From Phormidesmis priestleyi (GTDB taxonomy: Bacteria > Cyanobacteriota > Cyanobacteriia > Phormidesmidales > Phormidesmidaceae): a stretch of DNA of 18,374 nt. Under the pieces are notes generated by a model. It worked only from the letters and a program-made list of their open reading frames with translations. It was not told where the DNA came from and searched no databases. The position numbers were made by a program, and so were the translations under genes. The stretch is from NCBI GenBank assembly GCA_003242115.1, contig QBMP01000054.1, positions 1-18,374 of the forward strand. The letters are read 5' to 3'. Each line of letters begins with the position of its first letter. Position 1 is the stretch's first letter. Of this stretch, positions 6,730-13,223 are shown piece after piece.

Positions 6730-8935
6730 GTCAACTCAGCCAAGTGCCCTGTCAGCCGATACCTCAAACGTTTTTATGGAAGCGGGCCAAATGACTGACC
6801 AGACAATTGACCAGATAATTGGCCAGATAATTGGCCAGACAATTGGCCAGACAAGAGATATTTTTTCAGCAGAGTGCCCGCCAGGGCAAGTTATCGGCAC
6901 TCAGTCTACCGAGGGCTTAACGCGCCAGGGTGCAGATGTTGAAAAAGTAATTTCTATCGACAACGAGGCGCTGCGAATTCAGCCGCTGGTCAATCCTGGC
7001 TGGGGCCGAGCGGGGATTGTCTATGGCCCTTATGCGAGAGTACCTGGGCTAGCGCTGTCGGTGTTTATGCTCAATGGCCACAACACGTCTGAAGGCAACA
7101 GCATTGAAGAAACCCTCAAAGGCCGATTTTTTCGCTGGCTGCGAGGCAGTGAGGCCAATTCTATTAGCCATCGGCTGTGGCATTGGGCTCTGAGTCCTTT
7201 GCACAGACCTAGCCTCAAACAGTTTTACCGATGGATTCGCAATCATAAAGGCCGATTTAAAGGCGGCTATATTAAAGAAAATTTGGCCGTAGGGTGGTTC
7301 CCCGATAAAGTCCCGGTCGATCCGACGGCGGCGGGCAATTCAATCGTGATTCGAGCCAATGGGCCGGAGAATGGAGAACTCTGGACGAGGCAAGGAAAGG
7401 GATTATCGCCAGCTTTTAAAGGATTGCAAAATCTGCAAACGTATTACGTGGTGATTTTGCGATCGCAAGGCGCAGCTTACTATGCTGCCTCAGTACCTAA
7501 AGCCAATGGCCTGAGCGGTTTTCCCTACATGCGCTTAGTCGGCATTGACGCCTACAGCCAGGATAATTCTGTGTATGCAGGGCTGTATCAAAGCGCCTTG
7601 GGTCAAGTTGGGTTTCGAGTAGATACGAGGGTGTATGGGCTGCACACGGAGATTTTGCCTGAATTGGCAACCTGGTATGGCACGGCTCAGGCCGCTGATG
7701 CGCTGACAGGTGAGGGCGGGCTTGAAGATACCCTGGCAGAAGTGGGTGAGCGTTGGCGGGTTTTGCAAGGAGAGTTTCAGCGGACTGCTAAGGGTTTGAT
7801 AGCGATCGCACAAGACAGTGTGACAGTACTGGCCATGCCTGAGCCAGCAGGTGCCATTCATGTGCTGATCAGCGCTCAACAACAGCCGCCTACCTGTGCG
7901 CTACTTTGGCGGAATCAAGGCGAAGACAACACCTGGGGACTATTTTTTGAAAACGACCAGTGTCAGCTCAAGCTAAAAGCAGACGGTCAGTGGTCGCAGC
8001 TTGCGGTTGATAGCCGCTATGGCTTGCGCCCTGAGTGTAGCAACGCGGTTCAAGTTTTGGACGATGGCAGTACGTTTAGTCTTTATTTAGAGGGCGCTTT
8101 GCTCTTCGATCAGTGGTTTGTAGACACTCGTTTGCAGAACGCGGCTCAAGTTGGACTCGCTGTTTTTAAAGCAGGCGAAGCCAATGCAGAAGCGATTGCT
8201 TTTCAAAAGCTAGAAGCGCATTCACGCCATATTCCCATTCCCTCAGCGCTGAAGCTAGGCGTGCCCTGGCAAAGGGAAGGATCTCATTTGCTGATGTCTG
8301 ACAGCTTTCAAGGAAATTTAGGAGACTTAGAGCCCAGAGATTTAGATAGAAGAAAGATTGAACTGGGTGATTCCGATTGGCGTAAGGAGATAGGCGCTGG
8401 GCGGATGGTGGTAACTGGGGAAGGTTCGGTGCAGGTGCAGGCATCAGCTCAGCAGCCGAATCCTGGACGCTTGGCCTATACGGTGGCTTGGCCGAACCCA
8501 GAATTTGCGGATTTATCAGTGGATATTGTGCCGCCAGGAACCGACCGTCAGCAAGGAGAAAAAGGACGCGCAGGGCTAATTTTTTGGCAAGACCCAGATC
8601 ACTACATTACTATCAGCCACTGGCTAGATGATACCTACGGCGGTGCATCACTGTCTTCTTTTTTTCATATCAGCGGATTTGAAGAAATTTACGACGCGGT
8701 ATGGACAAACGTGGATAAGCGAATTTTATGGGGGAAACAAAGCCGTCTGCGAGTCACTTTCGATGGCATGAACTTTATGGCATACATTGATGGAGAACCG
8801 TTGCTGTATCGCGCATTAAGTGACGTTTATCCGCAGGTGAAACAACTTTCTATTCAAAGAGTAGGATTAGTGGCCAATTGGGAGTGGGGCAATGATACTG
8901 GCAGTTTATTCAGTCGGTTTGTGGCGAAAGCTTAG
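6701..8935 (+). CDS. Uncharacterised large protein with tandem jelly-roll (concanavalin-like) modules
   Basis: I do not recognise this as a named family. The frame runs 744 codons from ATG 6701, which overlaps the deacetylase by 29 bases; ATGs at 6776 and 6791 are alternative starts and none has a strong Shine-Dalgarno. The N-terminal stretch is low complexity and holds the 12-bp repeat. The rest is beta-rich and hydrophilic, with no signal peptide or membrane segment. The middle (about residues 365-510) and the C-terminus (about 530-744) look like two related sandwich modules: both end in a pattern of F-x-x-Y-x-(E/D)-G, then a short loop and Q-x-VGL (near residues 460-490 and 690-725). The C-terminal one resembles LamG or DUF1080-like glycan-binding folds, with DSF near its start and GLIFWQDPDHYITISHW in its core. 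A carbohydrate-binding role in the cluster is inferred. Confidence 0.75.
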   Translation: MKFSTALGPKSTQPSALSADTSNVFMEAGQMTDQTIDQIIGQIIGQTIGQTRDIFSAECPPGQVIGTQSTEGLTRQGADVEKVISIDNEALRIQPLVNPGWGRAGIVYGPYARVPGLALSVFMLNGHNTSEGNSIEETLKGRFFRWLRGSEANSISHRLWHWALSPLHRPSLKQFYRWIRNHKGRFKGGYIKENLAVGWFPDKVPVDPTAAGNSIVIRANGPENGELWTRQGKGLSPAFKGLQNLQTYYVVILRSQGAAYYAASVPKANGLSGFPYMRLVGIDAYSQDNSVYAGLYQSALGQVGFRVDTRVYGLHTEILPELATWYGTAQAADALTGEGGLEDTLAEVGERWRVLQGEFQRTAKGLIAIAQDSVTVLAMPEPAGAIHVLISAQQQPPTCALLWRNQGEDNTWGLFFENDQCQLKLKADGQWSQLAVDSRYGLRPECSNAVQVLDDGSTFSLYLEGALLFDQWFVDTRLQNAAQVGLAVFKAGEANAEAIAFQKLEAHSRHIPIPSALKLGVPWQREGSHLLMSDSFQGNLGDLEPRDLDRRKIELGDSDWRKEIGAGRMVVTGEGSVQVQASAQQPNPGRLAYTVAWPNPEFADLSVDIVPPGTDRQQGEKGRAGLIFWQDPDHYITISHWLDDTYGGASLSSFFHISGFEEIYDAVWTNVDKRILWGKQSRLRVTFDGMNFMAYIDGEPLLYRALSDVYPQVKQLSIQRVGLVANWEWGNDTGSLFSRFVAKA
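6799..6853 (+). repeat. In-frame 12-bp tandem repeat at the N-terminus of the jelly-roll protein
   Basis: Four full units plus seven bases of a 12-base unit, CCAGAYAATTGR, at 6799, 6811, 6823 and 6835. It encodes DQTI-DQII-GQII-GQTI-GQT. Units 2 and 3 are identical, so the array is recent. Its position at the start of the frame makes the exact start codon harder to fix. Confidence 0.9.
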
Positions 8936-8996
8936 CGCCAAAAGAACAGAAAATTAGACCAACAACGTAAAACAACAAAATAAGGATGATAAGATT

Positions 8997-10238
8997 ATGA
9001 TCATGCAGCGAGATACGGTTCAACAAGACACGGTTCAATTTAGATCAGGCAGCACCCATTATCTCGCCGATAAGGCTTGCCCCAACTGCGGTGGGCTGGG
9101 GCTTTCGATGTTTTACGAAGTCAAAAATGTGCCTGTTCATAGCTGCTTGATGCTTTCTTCTACTGAAGATGCGCTGAATTTCCCGTCGGGCGATGTGTCG
9201 CTGGGGTTTTGCGATCGCTGCGGCTTTATCACCAACACGGAATTCGATCCCAAGTGGTCTGCCTATGCGCCAAATTATGAAGATCAGCAGAGCTTTTCGC
9301 CTACGTTCAATCGATTTGCAAAAGATCTCGCTCAACAGCTGATTGATAAATACGATTTGCACAACAAATCGATTGTTGAAATTGGCTGTAGCAAAGGGGA
9401 CTTTCTGCATCTGCTGTGTGAACTAGGCAACAATCGCGGGGTGGGAATTGATCCAAGCGCGGTGCCGGGACGGGTAGAGAGTAGTGCCGCCGATAGAGTC
9501 ACGCTGATTCAAGACTATTATTCTGAAAAATATGCGGATCAGGTGGGTGATTTTATCTGCTGTCGGCATACGCTGGAGCATATTCAGCCAACGGCTGAGT
9601 TTGTCACTACGGTGCGGCGATCGATTGGCGATCGCGATGTTGCCGTTGTGTTTGAAATTCCAGACACCGTGCGGGTACTGGAAGAAGCTGCGTTTGAAGA
9701 TATCTACTACGAGCACTGCTCTTACTTTACGCCCGGGTCTTTGGCACGATTGTTTCGCTCCTGTGGGTTTGAGATCACTGATTTGTACCGAGCTTACGGC
9801 AATCAGTATCTGCTAGTAGAAGCCAAGCCAGTGGCTGTGACGGATGAATCGGTTCATCCGCTCGAAGAAAGTCCTGAGGAAGTCGCAGCGGCAGTGCAGC
9901 AATATATTGACCAAATTCATGGCAAGCTAGCGGGGTGGCGCGATCGCCTAGAAACCGCTCAGCGCGAGGGCAAAAAAACCGTTGTCTGGGGATCGGGATC
10001 TAAATGCGTTGCCTTTTTGACCACGCTTGATACGATTGATAAAATTCAGTACGTGGTCGATATCAATCCGCACCGCCACGGCAAATTTATTCCGGGCGTC
10101 GGCAAGCAGATTATGTCACCAGAATTTCTAAAGGACTATCAGCCGGATCAAATCATTGTGATGAATGAGATTTACTGTGAGGAGATTAGCGCCATGCTAG
10201 CGGCAATGGGCGTTGTCACGGAGCTGATTCCACTCTAG
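8997..10238 (+). CDS. Class I SAM-dependent methyltransferase, zinc-module C-methyltransferase type (first paralogue)
   Basis: A 413-residue protein with the same three-part layout as the methyltransferase at 3376: zinc-module cysteines C28/C31 and C72/C75, SAM motif IVEIGCSKGD (126-135), CRHTLEHI as the post-motif acidic region, and a C-terminal domain with VVWGSGSKCVAFL near 329 followed by VVDINPHRHGKFIPG. The catalytic-loop motif is YYEH at 237-240, keeping Tyr, Glu and His. It is much closer to the protein at 11992 (shared GDFL, LGNN, RHTLEHI or RQVLEHI, INPHR or INPRK, GKFIPG or NKFIPG) than to the one at 3376. RBS AAGGA at 8982 and an ATG at 8997; ATG 9003 is also possible. A nucleotide-sugar substrate is inferred from the family and the cluster. 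Confidence 0.88.
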   Translation: MIMQRDTVQQDTVQFRSGSTHYLADKACPNCGGLGLSMFYEVKNVPVHSCLMLSSTEDALNFPSGDVSLGFCDRCGFITNTEFDPKWSAYAPNYEDQQSFSPTFNRFAKDLAQQLIDKYDLHNKSIVEIGCSKGDFLHLLCELGNNRGVGIDPSAVPGRVESSAADRVTLIQDYYSEKYADQVGDFICCRHTLEHIQPTAEFVTTVRRSIGDRDVAVVFEIPDTVRVLEEAAFEDIYYEHCSYFTPGSLARLFRSCGFEITDLYRAYGNQYLLVEAKPVAVTDESVHPLEESPEEVAAAVQQYIDQIHGKLAGWRDRLETAQREGKKTVVWGSGSKCVAFLTTLDTIDKIQYVVDINPHRHGKFIPGVGKQIMSPEFLKDYQPDQIIVMNEIYCEEISAMLAAMGVVTELIPL

Positions 10239-10298
10239 GGGCTTTCTTTGTAGGCTGCTCTTTTGGCTGAGGATATGGATCGTGGACAAAGGGTGGCT

Positions 10299-11921
10299 AT
10301 GAAATATTTGAACGAGAAAGATTCTAACAAAGCTTTTAATGGGCAAAATTCTAAAGGAGCGATCGCTGGTTTAGGGCTGCTAGCGATCGCGGCGATCACC
10401 CTTTTTCCTTTCGACTTTTTCTTTACAGAAACGTTGGCTGAAACCTGGGCTGATGGGGCGTGGGGTGAGATGCTCAGCGATTTTTTTAGTCCTAGCTTTG
10501 TTAAAAAAGAGCTGATCGCTAACGTTTTGCTATTTGTTCCGTTGGGTTTTGGCCTGGGGCAACTGATTCCGCAGCGCTCGCTCGCTGGATTTAGGCTGGC
10601 GGTGGCGGTGAGCTTTGCGGTTACCTTCGGCGTCGAGAGTTTGCAGGAGTTTTTGCCGACTCGCCATTCGAGCTATATAGATCTGATCACTAACACGCTC
10701 GGCGGCGCTTTGGGTTATGGGGCTTGGTGGCAATTTTCAGCGCCTCTAACGCGCTCTCAGCAGATCTTAGCTCAGGGACTACGGCACATCAGCAGTCGGG
10801 GGCTAACCCGGCAGCTATGTGTGTTGGCTTTGGGCGCTTACTGTGGCTGGGCATTGTTAGGCTCGGCGGCGCTGCACAGTCAATTGAGAACTCGCAGTAG
10901 CCCTTGGGGTCTCAGTACTTGGGATGCCACCTACCCACTGCTGCTAAAAAATGAGGGGACGGGCGATCGCGCTTGGGAGGGCAACATTGACAATGTGCAG
11001 TTCTATAGCCGAAGTCTGCCGCTAGATGAGGTGGCGCGTTTATTCGCTCAGCCAAACAGCGCGCTATCTGACAACGCCGCTAGCTCTCAACTGGCTCAAT
11101 CTCAATTGGCTCACTATCGTCTTAGCGGGCGTCTTAGCGGGCGTCTTAGCGGGTCAGCGCCCTATGTCGATCTTAGCGGGCACCTGCCAAATTTAGCCTG
11201 GAAAGATTCGCCTTCAGGTCGCTATCTTCAATCTGTGAGTGCTCCCGCTAGCTTGGTGAAAGCGGTTAAAGAATCTCAAGCATTCACGCTGAGTTTCTCT
11301 TTTGCGACGAACAACAATACGCAAAGCGGCCCCGCTCGAATGTTCTCTTTATCGATCGATCCGTATCACCGCAATTTGACCGTAGGGCAAGCTGGACGGC
11401 ATCTCAGCCTGCGGCTGCGCACCCCAATTACGACGAACAATGGCCATCGACCCGAGTTTTTAATTTCCAATGTGTTTTCGATGGAGCCGTCTACAGCTTC
11501 GGGGGCAGCACCGAGAGTTCATCAATTTGTTATGACCTACGATGCGTCTGGGCTGAGCGCTTATGTCGATACTTTGGCGAATCAATACAGGTTTGATTTC
11601 ACTCCTGAAGCCGCTTTTTTGTGGCAGCGATCGCCGCCGATGGCCAGCAGCATTCACCTAAGCGCGTCGGCCACGCCATTTTATAAAGCGCTTTACCGCA
11701 GCCTGTTTGCGATTCCGTTAGGGCTGCTATTAGCGATCGCCACCCCGCCTCAGCTCACCCAATCTCGGCGCTACATTTTTATCACTATCGGCATTCTGCT
11801 GCCTTGCGTTCTTTTAGAGATAGCTTTAGCATCTGTGCCTAGCGCCTACGCTTACGGCCTAGTCACAGTGGCGGCGGCGATGATTGCTTGGCTGAGCGGG
11901 CTGCGTCTGAGAGAAGCCTGA
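10299..11921 (+). CDS. VanZ-family membrane protein with LamG-like domain
   Basis: An integral membrane protein, about 540 residues from ATG 10299, which has AAAGGG 5 bases upstream; a TTG at 10263 and an ATG at 10275 are in frame but less well placed. Helices are visible near residues 20-42, in the VanZ region (about 70-160; LLFVPLGFGLG, then VESLQEFLPTRHSSYIDLITNTLGG, the family core) and near 167-190. A LamG-type segment runs from about 200 to 440 (GNIDNVQFYSRSLPLDEVARLF near 226, later QFVMTYDASGLSAYVDT). Three more helices lie at about 465-536. The sandwich is thus flanked by membrane segments on both sides, likely on the periplasmic side. The LamG closing motif comes before much of the sandwich, an odd order. 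VanZ proteins act in envelope functions of mostly unknown mechanism; an envelope-glycan role is inferred. Confidence 0.85.
   Translation: MKYLNEKDSNKAFNGQNSKGAIAGLGLLAIAAITLFPFDFFFTETLAETWADGAWGEMLSDFFSPSFVKKELIANVLLFVPLGFGLGQLIPQRSLAGFRLAVAVSFAVTFGVESLQEFLPTRHSSYIDLITNTLGGALGYGAWWQFSAPLTRSQQILAQGLRHISSRGLTRQLCVLALGAYCGWALLGSAALHSQLRTRSSPWGLSTWDATYPLLLKNEGTGDRAWEGNIDNVQFYSRSLPLDEVARLFAQPNSALSDNAASSQLAQSQLAHYRLSGRLSGRLSGSAPYVDLSGHLPNLAWKDSPSGRYLQSVSAPASLVKAVKESQAFTLSFSFATNNNTQSGPARMFSLSIDPYHRNLTVGQAGRHLSLRLRTPITTNNGHRPEFLISNVFSMEPSTASGAAPRVHQFVMTYDASGLSAYVDTLANQYRFDFTPEAAFLWQRSPPMASSIHLSASATPFYKALYRSLFAIPLGLLLAIATPPQLTQSRRYIFITIGILLPCVLLEIALASVPSAYAYGLVTVAAAMIAWLSGLRLREA
11118..11180 (+). repeat. 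In-frame 12-bp tandem repeat in the VanZ-LamG gene
   Basis: Three exact copies of CGTCTTAGCGGG at 11118, 11130 and 11142, and a fourth GATCTTAGCGGG at 11169 after a 15-base spacer, encoding RLSG-RLSG-RLSG and then DLSG. Just upstream, a 15-base duplication (TCTCAACTGGCTCAA and TCTCAATTGGCTCAC) encodes SQLAQ-SQLAH. The array falls inside the LamG-like segment. Confidence 0.9.
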
Positions 11922-11991
11922 GACAGTTTTTGGCCAGTCAAGATTGTTCCGTTGCTTTTTACCTGAAAATTATCATCATTAGGATCTATCC

Positions 11992-13221
11992 ATGAGGTCT
12001 ATAAATTCTATGAGCGATCGCGCTTGCTGTGTTTGTCATTCGCCCTCTGCTAACGTTTTTATTGAGCTATTAAATCTACCGGTTTATTGCAACTTGCTAT
12101 GGAGCGACGCTCAGCAGGCCAAAGACTGTCCTAAAGGCGATATTCGATTGGCCTATTGCGATCGCTGCGGTGCAATCACCAATGTTGCTTTCGATCCGAC
12201 TCGGCTCGGCTACTCTCAAGAGTATGAAAACTCTTTGCACTATTCGCCTCGGTTTCAAGCCTATGCCGATGAACTCGCTCAGCGCTTAGTCACCAAGCAT
12301 CAGCTCTACGACAAAAAGATTATTGAAATTGGCTGCGGCAAAGGTGATTTTTTGGTTTCGCTCTGTCAGCTCGGTAACAACTCAGGCATTGGTTTTGACA
12401 ATAGCTATATTGAGCGCGAAGAACACTCAGAATGGGGCGATCGCATTCAGTTCATTCAAGACTTTTATTCAGAACGCTACGCTCACTATCAGGGCGATTT
12501 GATCTGCTGTCGTCAGGTTTTAGAACACATTCAACAACCCGCTGATTTGTTAGGGCCGCTGCGAAAGACAATTAACCCCAGCACTACCCTCTTTTTTGAA
12601 GTCCCCAATGCCCTCTATACCTTCCGCAATATGATGATTTGGGACATCATTTACGAGCACTGCACTTACTTTACCGCCACCTCTTTGAGCTATGCGTTTG
12701 CGGCTAATGGCTATCAAACTAGCGAAGTGCAGGATGAATTTGGAGGGCAGTTCATTAGCATTGAGGCTCAGCCAGTCCTGGAACCAGTGTCGCCGAGTAT
12801 AGGTTTAGAGGCAGATTTGGGGGTGGATTTGCGGGCGATCGCCGATCTCACAACTGACATTGCCCAGTTTAAAGACCGCTTTCAACTGCAAAAACAACAG
12901 TGGCAAGTCCGCTTTGATGCACTCTTTGCAGAAGGCAAGAAGGTCGTTATTTGGGGCGCGGGATCTAAAGGAGTCACCTTCCTCAATTTGCTAACGATGC
13001 AAGATAGAATTGAATACGCGGTTGATATCAATCCTCGCAAGCAAAACAAATTCATTCCCGGTACAGGACAAAAAATTGTCTCTCCTGAGGCGATGTTGCA
13101 CTATTCACCCGATGTCGTGATTGTAATGAATCCGCTTTACCAGCAGGAAGTCAAAAGCGCATTGCAGGCGATGGGGCTGACGCCTCAGGTGGTGACTACC
13201 GATAGCGATAGCAACAGATAG
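11992..13221 (+). CDS. Class I SAM-dependent methyltransferase, zinc-module C-methyltransferase type (second paralogue)
   Basis: 409 residues, paralogous to the protein at 8997. The zinc module has C12/C15 and C56/C59; the SAM motif is IIEIGCGKGD (110-119), the following acidic region CRQVLEHI, and the C-terminal domain VVIWGAGSKGVTFL with VDINPRKQNKFIPG. The catalytic-loop motif reads IYEH at 220-223, so the position of the first Tyr of the YHEH family motif is Ile here while Glu and His remain. AGGA at 11981 is 7 bases before ATG 11992; ATG 12010 is a possible shorter start. The stop is 2 bp from the dnaE stop on the other strand, so this is the last gene of the cluster. The substrate probably differs subtly from that of the first paralogue; this is inference. 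Confidence 0.88.
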   Translation: MRSINSMSDRACCVCHSPSANVFIELLNLPVYCNLLWSDAQQAKDCPKGDIRLAYCDRCGAITNVAFDPTRLGYSQEYENSLHYSPRFQAYADELAQRLVTKHQLYDKKIIEIGCGKGDFLVSLCQLGNNSGIGFDNSYIEREEHSEWGDRIQFIQDFYSERYAHYQGDLICCRQVLEHIQQPADLLGPLRKTINPSTTLFFEVPNALYTFRNMMIWDIIYEHCTYFTATSLSYAFAANGYQTSEVQDEFGGQFISIEAQPVLEPVSPSIGLEADLGVDLRAIADLTTDIAQFKDRFQLQKQQWQVRFDALFAEGKKVVIWGAGSKGVTFLNLLTMQDRIEYAVDINPRKQNKFIPGTGQKIVSPEAMLHYSPDVVIVMNPLYQQEVKSALQAMGLTPQVVTTDSDSNR

Positions 13222-13223
13222 TA

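Larger units (their letters stand above)
1212..10390. repeat. Dispersed HIP1 palindromes (GCGATCGC)
   Basis: The octamer GCGATCGC recurs far above chance, for example at 1212-1219, 5871-5878, 5976-5983, 10359-10366 and 10383-10390, mostly inside genes. HIP1 over-representation is a known hallmark of many cyanobacterial genomes and is my main ground for the taxonomic call. The span given only brackets the examples. Confidence 0.85.

Noticed and set aside
11118..11180. CRISPR-like array
   Set aside because: Units are 12 bases, contiguous and in frame in a gene, with no spacers; the same holds for the arrays at 5207 and 6799.
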